This document shows, in pieces, positions 8,891-22,876 of a stretch of 64,000 nucleotides of DNA. Made by a program: the position numbers and the translations under genes. The stretch comes from Bradysia coprophila (taxonomy: Eukaryota; Arthropoda; Insecta; Diptera; Sciaridae): assembly GCF_014529535.1 (NCBI RefSeq), contig NW_023503305.1:62001-126000 (forward strand). Direction: 5' to 3'. Position 1 is the first letter of the stretch, and every line of letters starts with the position of its first letter. The notes below the pieces were generated by a model that was given only the letters and a program-made list of their open reading frames with translations, made no database searches and was not told where the DNA came from.

Positions 8891-11800
8891 ATAAAATAGT
8901 TTTTTCCGACTTTTGATCCAAATTTGATAGGAGTAAGGAGTTACTTGACACCAGGCTGCTTCAGGATCCTAAAAATTCAAAGAAAGGAAAGAAGTGAAAA
9001 ACTGGTTTCGGTAAAGTTGATACACTAGCATAAGTTCGATAAATTAGAACCGATATCGAGATAGGCCTAAAGTCAGTCAATAAAAAGCGATCAAAAATTG
9101 ACCAATCGTTTGCAGAAACAAACAATTCTCCTTTTCCTGTCACTTTTATTCAACCTCTGAAGCATGGGAGCACATTTAAGTCTAGGTTGACAGATAGGGA
9201 ATGGACTGGCCCTACTTAATGCTGCTGTTATCAAGAGAGCAGGTTTGTCTGGTCATCCTTTTTCCACATTGTAACGATCAGATCAATGGACCGAGTATGC
9301 CCCTGAATTCTCGGTTCTAAATTAAAAGGAAGCAGCCTAGTTCTATATTGGGAAGTATTGGGAATTAACGCACTAGGTGCTACTTCCACTTTGACAAAAA
9401 TAGATTTTTGACCCTCTATGTAACTGACAAAACTGCAGACCTTTGATAATTGCAATTATTTTGTGATAACATGGATCTCAATATTCTAGATAAAGCACTA
9501 GTCCATGACGTTGAGATGTATCAATCTGATGTCATGGTATCTTAATCTTTGGTAGTATTCGTGTTTCTGTTCTGACAAAAAAATTGAGTATATATAGCTT
9601 GCTCATGCTCATAGAGTTGCTCATGGTTTTTAAACATGACTGGGTGTCCTTGTATTTTTTGGGTGTTGATTAGCATCAGCTCCACCATGTCATCCTCTCG
9701 TATATCGCTAAGTCTATGAGCTTTCCCCCCAAGTAAACGTTAAACAGAACGGAGATCCAGAATGAGACCTAACATTTTGTATATGTTTGTGCAAAGCGAT
9801 TTTTGTCGTCTTTATGTGAACGATGAACACTCTTAATATTAATATTTAAAAAAAAACTTCCGGAACCAGACAAGCGACAACCCAACTCGTTTTTAAAACA
9901 TTAAACATTTGGCATTTTTACCTAAGCAAACTGCACATGCACACGTACCTCATCTTTATAATATTATTTCCACATTTTGTGCAGAAAATTGTGGTCACAT
10001 CGAAGATTCGAAAAGTAAACTTTTTTTTCATCTCGAATTTTATTTTAATTTTTTTTTTGTTTCTTTTCGTTTTTTGTTTTTTTTTTTCTTCCTTCCATAC
10101 ACGTATATATATCCACCGAAAATTGATTTTTTTTTTACCAAAATAAAATATATTAAATGATCACGGCTCAGCGGGCTGTTTTTGTTTGCTCATTGTTAGC
10201 ATGTTATCGCTTAGGTTTTATATAAGATTTTTTTTCGAAGTTTTTTTTTATATATTCGTTTATTCAATGTGGATTATCTATTTTCTCATTTCATGTTTAT
10301 CTTTTTCATTGTTTGTATAACAAAGCAGCAATGAAAGATCTGTGGGGAATGCAATTGATGTACGTATGCATTTTTCAAGACAAATGTGTATTTAATACTG
10401 ACAGAGTAGTTTTTTGTATATCACAATTTGAATGTTTTTGCTACAAAAATGTGCTTCAAATAATCATCTTGAGTTAATATTATGGATACATATACACCCA
10501 CCCTAGTTCAGGTAATAGGTATACCTATACTTCGTTCAATTAAACCCAGACATATAGTAACGCAGATGCACGATATTATCCACGTAATCATCCCCCGGTG
10601 ATAAATGAAAATATAAAATTTTGCCGATCAATTCCATCCTAACGATAATGGTGTCGTGAAAAATTACTCTTGTAACACCAACAGTAGAAATGTTAAGGTA
10701 AAATAAAAGATTACTCGTAACAACCCCAAAACTAAATCTGATCACATTGCTACATTTTCTAATTTAAAAAAAAGGAGAGTCGCTCCAACGACGCATGAAA
10801 TTGAAAATGGTCTGAATGGAAAGAGCATGATTTTTGCTTTGTTTTCAACCATTTTACCATTTCTGATGATGGAATTTTCCATTTGCCATACGTAGACATG
10901 AATTTAGGCAAAAACGAAATAATGGGTAAAGTTTGTGGTGTACACTTTACACTGCGTGGAACGTATCCAAAATCAACTAAATAAACAAATTAATAAACTT
11001 CAAATCACTTCAAACCAAACAACCCTCTCAATCATCATACATCCATCAAGCGAACTAAAAAAAAAAAACACACACACCAAACATACACAATGGTTGCTCT
11101 CTTTTTTATCGATGCAAGTACACTTACAAATCACACAATATTTCATCCAGGGGGGTGATTATCGTCTTTATTGTAATATGACACAATTTTGTACATTTAT
11201 TATTCAGCAGACCTCTATTATGTTTAAATTGCAATTTACAAAACAGAGATTAAGGATGACATAAAAATAGGGTTGCTAATGCATTACACGAAAAGTAGAA
11301 TTTTCTTGTGCCATTGTGGAAAACGAGACGCATACGTCTCTGTGATCCGTAAGTGGTATATGAATGCATGAATGGGATTACTGAGCTGTGTGTTATTTTT
11401 GTTGTGTTTGTGTGTAATATTAGGAACAGTACGTTCGATTGGAATGTTGTCGGTAAAATCTTTCTGCACATCCACTAGAACATATAACTAAATTAAGGTT
11501 AACGATAACTCCGTTTTCGGATTATGCTTGGGAGCATGTGCTTCGTATATGATTATTGAATATGATTCCTCGGAACGGTAAATGTAAACCAAGCGTATCA
11601 AATTATGGAAATGGTGACATGATGAATAATCTTGATTAGATTGGTGAGTAGTTCGACTATAGACTGCCTATCGATCGATTTATTTTACTAATACCAATTC
11701 GGAATGAAAACGATAATAAAACCGTTGATCATTTCTTTTACAACACCTGAGAAATGGATGAATTTTTGTAAGACCTGTATGAACACTTGTCCAAGATATT

Positions 11801-14800
11801 TTTGAAAATGCAAAAATTCAAACAAATCCGTTAGTTAGTTGCATTCTCTTCAATTTAAATACAAATTAGGCGAACAGCAAAATTGTCTAGAAATGTAGGT
11901 GTTAGGTCAGTGAATCTTCTATGATTCATATCGTATCTGTGTTGATCATTTTATTTTTAAATAAACAAACGTGTATAGAAGCGATCAGTGCCGCTCGGAA
12001 TTCTGCTGTTAAGCGGCTCGTAAAATGGATTTTTGAAATTTTTGAGCGGCTAGTTTAGCCAGTCCGAGCCTGGAAGCACCTGTAACCTATAGTAAAAATC
12101 TACGTGATATTCTAAAAGATTGTTTAGGTATATGAAAAGGTTGTGCAGTAGCGCTGCCATGCTTGCAAAGGTATATTTGGCAACCATCGGATTTGCCAAG
12201 AATCGCGACGGTAAAGTAATATTTCAGTGCAAAACAATATCTTCAGCATTGAAAATTAGGACATTGTCGCTGTATTATTCACTAATTACCTCCACGAAAA
12301 GTTTTTGTAAGAGAAAATTGTACACTAGAAAAAACTTGAGTCTATCTTGAAGACGTAGAAGGGAAGGGCCGAATGACACAAAATATATAAAGCCCAGAAT
12401 CGATCGAAGTGGGGGAAATGCTCTAGACGGTTGAAACTCGCTTTAGTTACCAAGTATGTAAATCGCTGATATGGCACACAAAAAACGTGCGATTGGCTTG
12501 CACGTTTACAGTACCAGTCATGCAATGCTAAAGTCGAACTTAATTAATTTATAAACAAAACCGCTTTTATACACACCAGTCAGACAATATATCCCAGCAT
12601 ATAATACACACGTTTCTATACTTGCGCAAAAATTAAATCAAACAATTTATAGATATTTCCATTTAATTAATTGTTTGAGTAAAACAACAGAAATTTATAT
12701 TGGCATGAAGACCAATTTATAATCGATTATACAGTTTTTCGTTAAAATCGCCCACCCCTTTTACACCAAAAACACACAATTTGCTCGTAAATATAAATTA
12801 AAAATCAAATAAAAAATAAGAAAAAAAGGCACTGAACATTCATACGCAAAACAAACATTCAGAAAATGGACAAAAATAAAAGATACAAAAACAAAAACAA
12901 CAAAAAATATAAAACAAAAATTTTTTAATAATAAAGATTGCGTGGGTTTAGACATTAATTCAACTCGTTCATTCCTAAATAGCTGAGTATTTATTTGAAA
13001 TTATATTTATTTTTATTTTTTAAGGCAATAACATGTAAAAGTTCTTGTATGCTATTCTGTTAATTAGCGACCCCTGACTGCGACAATCCGGTCGTATTTA
13101 TACCACAGTGTGTTTTGATATATTAAAATAATAAAAAAAAAAAAAACAAATTACGGGGCAAACTGTACGGTGATTATTTGCAAATCGTTTTATTGCAAAA
13201 TAACATTTAAATCCAATGAGTCTAATAATTGTAAAAGCTGCAGAGAAATAGTCACAAACCAGAATACTTTGTACAAAAATGTTACTTGTTCATACACCAT
13301 CCAGCTTCTTTTATATGTTTAAAAATAAAAATCTGAAAACTTGCAGTTAAAAGAGTAATTAATTTTTGTTGGCATAATGTTATTGCTACCATAGCGTGTA
13401 GATTCAGCCATCACTGGCTACAATGAAACTTTACTGCTCAATATATTTTCATTTCAGGTGCAAATATTTCATTTATTTTACATGCGTTTAATAAGTTCGT
13501 TTATTTGTCCAGCAATAATAAGTAAAATGGATCGAAAAAGTTACACCAATCGTACACGATTTAATAGAAATTTTGTGACTTTGCTCATTCCTTCATTTCA
13601 CACTTTGAATTTTCCACATTGTTCAGTGTAGATATTTGATCAGTGGTGACGCGAAAAATGTAGTTACTGATCGCCGATTCGGTGTATTGGATTAAATTGT
13701 TTGGATTCTATGGTTCAAACATTTCAATTTACGAATAAAATTTCAAAAATTGAATGATTCAGCGAATTGTAGAATGCATTAAGTTTTACTTTTCTATGTC
13801 CAGCGAAACTTTTTATTGAAATTCTCATCGCTGAGAGTCTAACAAATGACCATATTCTGAGCCATACAGACCATTGTTGTGATCGAGATGGTTGAAAATT
13901 ATCATCAAATTTAAAATATAAGAAATTCGGATCATCAGAGGCCATATTCAATTTCGCTTGAAGCATATAGACTCAGTTCTATATCCTACGGAAACGCTAC
14001 GTGAATAAAACCGATCCAGCCAAGTTACATGCCTACGTATGCCCGCGATTAACCAGTCGTACAAGAATATTCACAAAGTCCGAAATTCCAAGTCTTTTTG
14101 AAGCCCATCATCATCATGCAATACTTTACATTAGACCTACAGCAGATATCAGCACATTACCGCAACGGCATCAAGATTTTGATCATCGCCTGGAAACTGA
14201 ATATTAAACGATATAGGCGTATTAATAAATCAATTTTTTCTTTTTTCGTTCGTTATATTACGGTGGTATTGTACGTGATATACAGCAGTTTACATGTTGT
14301 GGGACTGCGACTGAGTGTTGCACTTTTTTTTTAAAGATTTGATATGATAGGCGGCTTATCTTCGTATATATTTCGTGTGTTTGTTAGCAATTAATTAAAG
14401 TTAAATGCAAGTTTGCTACATTTCAAAACATTTTGCCGATTGAATGTGCCAAACAATTGTAAATATTTATTTAGTGTCAGGTGTGTTCTCGTATTCAAGA
14501 CGAACGCATTATCATAATGATTATATTTATCTGCTGGATAGATCGTTATTCACGTTGGATCTACCATTCTATCATTATTATGAAATATTCACGAGAGATT
14601 ATACTTGTTTCGGTGATTTGTTGTTAATTGTTACTTGTCCAAATGCACTTCGCAGATCACGCTTTCCAATTGTTGAATCGGTTTCTCATATTAGAGGAGT
14701 AAGATTAATGCTAGAAAATTTAGATTTTGTGTGTAACCAATTGGATCAACTATTTTTTTTAAATCGAAAAGTAATTTTTCGGGAATTCTTAATATTTTTT

Positions 14801-15728
14801 TAAAAGAATTTTTAGGATCTTAAAGAATTTCAAGGATCTTTAAGAATTTTATAGAATTTAAGAATTAAAATTCCGAATAATAAGCCCTGTGTATAGCCTA
14901 ACAATAATCTAAATTGAAATTGTAAAGTTGTTGGCGACGGCGACTGGTCACGATTCGATGGAACCGTAGCCATGTTTGAGGTTAGGAACACAGCGGACGC
15001 TTTAAAAACGATTTCATGTCGAAAACAACGAAACACTGAGAAAACTTCATTGATCCGAAGATGGTATGATCATTGAACGATCAAAAATACGATTAGGAGC
15101 TTACTTTAATACAAATTAATCAAAAACTTTTACTAAGACGAAGAGACAAAACGTTAAACGTCAAAAGCTTCAAATAAAAAAATAAAAAAACAAAAAACAA
15201 AACCGTTTCTAAGTTAGATTTATGTGTATATGTTGGTCTAACGAACAAGCTGATGTTGCTAACAGAATTTTTGTATCTATTTCAATAGTATTTTTCTTAA
15301 AAAAATAATTTTGTGTAAGTTAAATATAATTAAAGGAGTTAATAATGTATAATTGAAAGATTATTTGAATTTATAATAATAAATAGTTGAAGAAAAAAAA
15401 AAATTGTTGATTTCAATGTAATTGGAAGTTTGGAATGCATTTTTGAATGAAGGTTGAAGGTAAGATTATGTAAGGTAATTTTGAAAATGTTTAGGAATCT
15501 TTTATAAGAAAAAGGAAAGAAAATTTTGAAAATGTTCAGGAATCTCTAGAAAGAAAAAGGAAAATAATAATCCAATAAAGCAGAAAGAAACAAATCATTT
15601 TCGAAACATACTTAAACTTTAAGTTTCCAGGACTTTTATACCAAAATTTCTCTTTTCCTCTTTTCTCAATTTGACGAGTCCGATAAATGATATTTTATCA
15701 TTATATGAAGTAAAAAATGAGCCTTTTG
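8891..15728. other. Long AT-rich non-coding stretch
   Basis: No confirmed gene. Long T runs at 10020-10140 and A runs at 12800-12930. A piece at about 14760-14893 ends in AATAATAAGCCCTG, like the CAGGGCC palindromic elements. 13980-14210 is less AT-biased and has a 68-codon frame (14001-14207) with no recognised domain; it could be an untranslated exon. I see no tRNA or rRNA gene. Confidence 0.4.
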
Positions 15729-15891
15729 AAGTAGTTGCTGAGGAAGTTGCAAGAACCACTTTCATTTTACAAATTTTGCAACTACTTTTGCAGCTACTTC
15801 AGGCGTAGTAGTTGAAGTAGTTGCAAAAGTTGTTGCTGAAAACATTTTCCTTTTACGAATTTTGCAACTCATTTTGCAACTACTTCAGGCG
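15729..15891. repeat. Inverted/direct repeats of GAAGTAGTTGC
   Basis: GAAGTAGTTGC and its complement GCAACTACTTC occur about six times in alternating orientation, with a shared partner AAAATTTTGCAACT. The segment can fold into nested hairpins. Flanked on both sides by ATGAAGTAAAA-like sequence and TTTTATCA, which could be its ends. Confidence 0.6.
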
Positions 15892-16046
15892 GGTAAAAAA
15901 ATGAAGTAAAAGATTTTATCAAACCCTAGGAAACATTTTCAACAAAAGAAGATGGAAACTGGAAAATCGAAGATATTTATGTTCCAATAGATGGCGCCGA
16001 GGATATCAATCTATCGTTTTATAAAATATTTTAGCCTTTCGGACCC

Positions 16047-16054
16047 TATATAAA
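16047..16054 (+). promoter_or_regulatory. TATA-like box, weak candidate
   Basis: TATATAAA sits in a less AT-biased context (CGGACCC before, CCAATTTCC after). An 82-codon frame follows at 16086-16334 with no domain. In such AT-rich DNA the match is expected by chance. Confidence 0.12.
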
Positions 16055-17504
16055 CCAATTTCCAGCTAAACTACGAACGCTCCCTGTGAAATTGAACATA
16101 CAGACAGAACTTATTAGCGTCAAAAAATATTTTTTCGCTGAATTGACGGGCGTTAGAACCTGTTCGGTCAATAAACTAATTTCGATACCGGCACTAACTA
16201 TACTTGGATTTGTGCCCATAAGTGAGCAAAGATTTGTACATTCATTCGCCTCAATTGCATTTTGTTTTCAACGTAACGCCAGAATCAATATCTTTAACAA
16301 AAACAAAATAAAAAAATTTGCGATCAATCTGTAATTCTCATACCTTTGTTTCCACTACAACGATCCGTTTTACTTGCATAAAATAAATCTGATTCACATC
16401 ACACGAATCTTATACGTGTACATTTTGAATAATCTAATCGAGGTCGGATATTTTGGATAAAAAAAAATCACGTGCTGAGGAGAATACTGAAAGCAATAGG
16501 AAGCCCTGGCGCCCTGTCAGTTTGATATCAGACATGCGTAAGAAAAAAAAATTGTTGAATAAAATAACGTGTAATTATGTGAATTTGAAGTGAAGTAAGT
16601 CTAAATCTTAATATGAAAGTATTTATCCAGTCCATACGAATGAATAAAAAAAAATGTTGCGCACATAAAATTTGGTCAAAAAAGGGCTGGTATAATATGG
16701 TATATGAACTAATATTTGCATTTACGTTATTATTCAATATTTTCACTTTCAATCATTTTGATTGAAATAAAGTGTGTCCCTTAACTGACTCCGTATCCAT
16801 ACGCTATAAGCTGACCATTTGGTCCATTCAGTCGCTTTGGTCCAAAAGCAAGAAAACTATAAATAAAATTAATGATGATACATCACAATGATTTAGAGAT
16901 CAATAAATCAAAACGTTTTTATTTCAGAAATATTACATAGACGCAGGTAGGCATTCAATTTTATATAAATCAATTTCACTTAAATTCAGTTAAAAGAAAT
17001 ATCTCGTTCACATCAACCTAGTAGCTAAATAGCAGTTCACCATTAAGGTCAATATATTTTATGGTTTCATATGGATGGATTGTGTATTTGTTTATAACAT
17101 TTAGTTCAGACAAAGAATATATATATTGAATGTTGGTGGTGTTGTTGTTGCTGCCATTCATTTTTCTCCTTTGCTTTTATTTTGGTTGAATTGAGGCATT
17201 GTGAGCTGTGGTATTTTGTGCACAGCGGGATACTTTTGAATGAAAAAATTTACATGTCGACATATTGTGAATATAATGGTCACTGATGAGTTCTCATTCT
17301 TATAATTTTGATATAATTGTCTGTGTCTTGTTATGCACAGGTGATAGTCTAATTTTCATAGCAAAATAAATAGATTACAAAACGGAATATGGTGCTGGTC
17401 ATTTTCATAGTCGGACACATAGGTCAGAAGTGTGATCAGTAATTTGTGAATTCTTGGTGTTTGCATGTGATTTTCGACATTATGGTTTTAAATTTCCGCT
17501 ACAG

Positions 17505-17613
17505 CATTAAGAGTGATATCGCGAAATCTTCGAGCAATCGGCTAGCCATACCATCCGGATTTTTGTCGAGTATGGTACCCATCGAATCCTTGCTTCATTA
17601 CGAGTTCAACGAG
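17505..17613 (+). CDS. Candidate internal exon, product unknown
   Basis: Acceptor TTTCCGCTACAG| and donor GAG|GTATAT bound 109 nt that is open in one frame (36 codons plus one base) and balanced in composition. The encoded segment includes RLAIPSGFLSSMVPIESLL. It enters in phase 2 and leaves in phase 0. I do not recognise it, and the minus strand is also open across the same bases, so an untranslated exon or chance are real alternatives. Confidence 0.2.
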
Positions 17614-18384
17614 GTATATTACGCCTCTCTCGGAATTGTCGTTTTCGTGGTAGAGCTGTTTGAAAAATCGGTGGTTTTCAAGTGGAAATTTTTTCATACA
17701 GATTTTCTCGGGTAATAAAGAGTCGACTTCGTTCAAATTTTAGGGGATTGTAGTGCCAGACTAGACCGATCACATAAGCTATCAAATACGTCGGGCTGTT
17801 GGCTGTACTGGCTTCAGTGACTGTATTGAGAGAAAATTTCCCTACTAATGGGTGCGCGCATCAGCAAACCTAACGGTTTAGGGTTCCATTAGAAGGCTTA
17901 GGCTCGGTACTATCTAAAAATATAAAAACTTGTGCTGGAGGGACTACTGCCAATAATAGATAGGACAATTTCTAAAATGTCACCTATTACTCCAAAGACC
18001 GGTTTGTCGACCACTTTCATTTTTTTCACCTTAAATTTAATTTACACAGTTCCTTGGTACCTCAGCTTTCCAATGATAATTTTCCTGACTTTACTTCTTA
18101 CATAAAATGTGAAATTTGTTGACTTTTATGAAGCAGCCAAGTTTGCGGTTGGTTGGATGCGTGTGATAAATGCTCCTAGGACCCTGGGTTACATTATGGA
18201 ACAGTTTGCTGTACCAAGAAAACTAAATTCACATGAGAGCGAGTCACTGAAGTACCCGATGGTCACATTTTACCAAAAATTCTCGTTTTCTTTTTCTATA
18301 AATGGAGAATTAAAAAGAAAAATATTGTTTTTCCAAAATTGTATCAATCTTTCCCTCCATTGAACACGTTACAATTATCTAAAG

Positions 18385-18546
18385 CCGAAAACACACAAGC
18401 AATTTTGATTTTCTTAGATAGACAATCTGATTGTCACAATGATGATGCGTGTTCCATTGTGTAACGTATCCTAAAAATCGGATTACAATAGAAAACGTAG
18501 CATAATTTGATATTTCAACAACTCAAAATTGCAGGTGTGTTTTCGG
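18385..18546. repeat. MITE with CCGAAAACACAC ends
   Basis: The left end CCGAAAACACACAAGCAATT is inverted at the right end as AATTGCAGGTGTGTTTTCGG, 162 bp overall. The interior also has GACAATCTGATTGTC. Non-coding. No obvious flanking duplication. Confidence 0.7.
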
Positions 18547-21500
18547 AATAAGGTACCGAATGAGGTATCGTTGATATCAGTCAGTATAGTTATTCCGTAA
18601 ATCAGTGGCGATTAAAATCAATTTTGGTTTATCTCATCTTTATATGAACAATTTAAATATGATGAACATGATCCGTGTTAAGTTTTCATTACAGCTCAAT
18701 CATGTTTGAGTAATGCATTGTATATTGTTTAAAAGAGGGTTTTAGTCCTTGTGCTCCCGATAATTAATTTGCATGATTGTGCTCTTTAACCGCGTACACA
18801 CTAGTGGAACGAAGGACAGACGGTATAGGAACGAGAAAGAATAAGCAGGGCAAATAAACTAAAAAAAATCAATGAACCGAAAAAAACTGGAAAAAGACTT
18901 TTTTTATCCAGGTCTTTGAAATAATCCACAGAAAAGCGAATTCAACATTTTTTATCTGCTACCGCCAGAATAGTCACCTTGCTGCAAGTATTAAATATAA
19001 ACAATGAGCCTGTCTGTGGCTTATTTGTAGACATCACACTTGAGTTCAATTGTAGCTCTTTGACTGAAATGCTATACGACAAAGTTTCGATTCTCTTCAG
19101 TTTCAATAATAATCACCAATTCATTCGCTTTCCTGGCATCTCCATGTCTGACCAGTGTTATTAGTAATAAAAAACCATAAAACAATGTCCACATTTATAT
19201 TCAAATGAGATCATAAAATCCGTAAAACAAAACGTCATTAATCGTGGCTATCATCGTAGCTCGATCTCCAAACAAGATCCCTAATTCCAATTAAAATCAA
19301 CCGAAGAAGACAAAAAAAAATGAAATAAATTTTCAATTATAAAATAAAAATTTGAATAACTATGTAAATCACCACAAAAAGACTCCAAAGACATTTGTAT
19401 AAATTTATTGAATATTTAATGTTTTGTTTACATCGTTTAAAACATTTATGAACAGTTTTTTTTGTTGGTTGTATTACGATCCCAATGGATTGTATTTTGG
19501 AGTTTTTTTTTGTAAAGAAAATTATTAATTGAAAAAAGAAGAATAGCTTCACTAAGACCCCGTAGTGGGCTTAGAACAAACAAGAAGATAAAAAACACAT
19601 ATTGATGTGACCATAAAAACACACAATTGAGCTTTTTCGTTCCCTTCTCTTTCTCTCTCCGTATGGGTATAATCAATATCGATATTATTGGTTGGAATAT
19701 TTATTTTTAAATGAACAATTCGAACCACTTATAGCCGAATAACAAATTTATTGAGAACTTTATTTGTCATGATTGAGGTACTAGGCTCATGTCTATTTCA
19801 CAATAATATTGATTAGAATATTAATTAATGACTACCCATAGCTACCTCCTGGAATGCTTTATTTTTTTGGGTATTGAACATAAAATAAATTGAAATAAAT
19901 TAGGTTCCAATAATTTTTCGAACATTTTTTTTTTCTACTTCCATAGTTTGAATCACTGGGAAATATATATTTACATTTCTGATCGCTTAAATTAAAATTC
20001 AAGTTCACATCGTCCCGTATAAACAGCATTCGATTTAAAAAAAAATCGTGTGAGAGTAAATTTCTGACGAGACACATTTAGCTGTTTGTTTTTTTACAAG
20101 ATCCATAATAAGCAAACCTGGTCACTTCTTTTTTCTCATTTAATTCGCCAAATTAATTCGAGAATTTATTTAAAAAGTCGCACCAATGTTCATAAATAAA
20201 AAAAAAAATGTCCCGTGCTGCATGATTAGCCAAAAAAAAAGTTTGGAACATTTTCATTTATTTTAGGTATTAAAACGGACACAGACCTGCTCATGAGCAC
20301 AGATTCGTAATTCTGTGTGATTAGTTGGCGCGCTACACTGACTATTGCTTTAGAATAATAGTCTTTTACATAACTAGCGATACAAAGATGAGCATTAGCG
20401 TTTTCGTGTGAACTCTGTTGATCCGAGGCGAAGCCGAGGTCAATAAACACACTAAAACGAGACTTTTCAAGTTTATACCGAGTTTTGTAATGGATTTTAC
20501 ATATTGAGTGCGTCGAAATTAGTGCTTAAAACATGAACTGGTTATTATCATTATCATTACTAAATAAAATGTTCTCATTATTTTACAACACATAGTCTAG
20601 GCATAATATTCTGTATAAGGTGGTGTGTCGATCTATCCAGGAATACTTCTTTTTCTTCAAGATACTCAACAAACCTATCTTGAAGTAATAGATTTAGAGA
20701 ACGTCTGCGCAATATGCGTTTTTTTCTGTGTAAATGTTACATCAAACACTTCAATATCTAAGAAACACGCGCAAATGGTGTAGGTTCGAATTTATTAAAA
20801 AGGAGAAACGTTTAAATCTAGGTGTGGTCTAAGACAATGCTTAAAACGTGATCATAAGAACTGAAATAACTTACTCGGTATAGAGGCTCCAGTATGATGG
20901 CCTAAGCTTTCATATTATTTTGAAGTATAAACGTAGACAGGACGTTTTGTAACCATCTTTAACAGAAAATATTGTATTGCAGCAAATCAATGAATTTTAT
21001 TTTCAATTTTCATTCTAAATGTCTGTTTGGTAGAACTCAGCGATTAATTTAAAATAAATCTCTGTTCAAGATATTAAAGGTCTGTATTTCCATTAACTGT
21101 TTGGAAAGCGAACCGTTCAACAATATTGTTTTACCATTGCAAAAGTGCCGACATTGTCGGTTATTATTTTCGTGAAATAAATAAAAAAAAAAACTCGCGC
21201 TATTTATGGTTTCATTTATATTTTGATGATGTACTTTATAATGTTGCCTTTATTGCCTATATCCACCTTTAGAATTCACCGACTTTATGTAATTCGAAAC
21301 AGAATGATTTTCGATTAAATATTCCAGATTTATAACAGACCGAAACAAATACGGCATTTTGTAAATGTTTGATTTTAGGTGAAGTTATAAAAAGAAAATC
21401 CTTCGATTCAATGAATTTTTAAAATTTATCAATAAAAAATATGGGTTCAATCGATGGGTAGTGGGCTCAGGTTCATTTACCGATTAAAGAGTGACCGAAA

Positions 21501-22447
21501 TGTTTTGACAAGCTCAGAAAAGCATCTAACACAGCATTGATTACAAGGTTTGTTACATTTTACTTCGAAAGTTTCTATCAATTAATATACATCCATTTAC
21601 ATCCATGAAACAAAACTAAGATCTAGTACTTCATCTTTTAAGTGGCACTGCTAGTAATTGAACAGTTTAACTTTGACCAATCTTAATAGCGTTTATTACG
21701 ACCTTTCGGACTGTAATCGAAAAGCAATTTTCGTCAGGAATGCTACGGCGCTGTTTGACGTAAATTTTGATTAATATAAAATTGCCTTCATTAAAACGTA
21801 TTCTAAGATCTTTCCGAAAATCCTCTCGACATTTTAAATTCATTTCATCACGATACAAATCATGCGATGCTATGTACAAACATAGTATGGAAAACGGACC
21901 TATAATAATGCAAATGGTGCAACGAATAAGAAAATCCCTCTAAAAATACACCTAAAGCAGTTAACAGATTTACTGATGCTACGCTATAAAAACGTTGGAC
22001 AGATTTTTTGTTGTTGTTGTTGTAAATGTTTGCTTAAATAAACAGGTAATTTCGAATGAGGAATGTTCTTTTAACGTGTTCTTTGATTAGTGGTTAAGTG
22101 TTGAAATAATAATGAATTTGTATTTGTTGGCAACACGTTTTTATTCAAAAAGGAATTGTAACTTACTCGAGGCAATTAATTAATATTAAATTTGATGAGC
22201 ATATAGTGTCTAATTGGAAGTACTAAATGCATGGTGACAGGTAAAACGAGTTAATATTACATTAATTATGTATGACATCTAGTTAAAGTAGGGATAATGG
22301 GTGGGTGTGTGTTGCACCTAATAGAATTTTGTCGCATTATTTATTTTCAACTTTAGAGACTTTAGATCAGAATCTACAACTTTGGCGACAAAAATGACCG
22401 AATTCAAAATGAAGAACATGTAAAATTTTGTCTGATCTTTCCTCTAC
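18547..22447. other. AT-rich non-coding DNA
   Basis: Nothing firm. 20226-20450 carries the repeat shared with 290-375. A 61-codon frame at 18979-19164 has no domain. 19300-20200 is dominated by A/T runs. Confidence 0.4.
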
Positions 22448-22876
22448 TACACTGATATAAAAGAATCGTCAACATACGTCCAGTATGTATGAAATGGCTG
22501 GCTTCATTTTTGTCTTACTTCGGATATGTATATTCCAACGTCTGACATGTATTTCGTACATGCCCGACGTATAATCATACATACTGCTCTTGACTATTCG
22601 TGTCACTCGTATGTTTATATGTCGAACATGTACAGCATACATGTCAGACGTTGGAATATACATGTCAGACGTTGGAATATACATGTCAGACGTTGGAATA
22701 TACATGTCAGACGTTGGAATATACATGTCAGACGTTGGAATATACATGTCAGACGTTGGAATATACATGTCAGACGTTGGAATATACATATCCGAAGTAA
22801 GGTAGAAATGAAGCTGTCTGCCAGCCATTTCATACAATACTGGACGTATGTTGACGAATTTTTTTTTATCAGTGTA
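22448..22876. mobile_element. Foldback-like element, TACACTGATA ends
   Basis: The left arm starts TACACTGATATAAAAG, then TCGTCAACATACGTCCAGTA, then ATGAAATGGCTG, then TTACTTCGGATATGTATATT. The right arm (22780-22876) is its inverse and ends ATCAGTGTA. Arms are about 100 bp and nearly complementary. Between them is a 21-bp tandem array. CCTCT lies next to both ends, with two extra bases on the left, so a 5-bp duplication is possible but unproved. No protein is encoded. Confidence 0.85.
22639..22786. repeat. 21-bp tandem array, 7 copies
   Basis: Seven almost identical units of ACATGTCAGACGTTGGAATAT. An eighth unit in opposite orientation is in the left arm at about 22529-22552. Since 21 is a multiple of three, all reading frames across it are open, which explains the several overlapping frames of 60-170 codons here. 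Near-identity of units points to recent expansion. Confidence 0.95.

Noticed and set aside
9909..10160. Hydrophobic 83-codon frame
   Set aside because: Phe/Leu content comes from long T runs, and there is no supporting splice site or domain.
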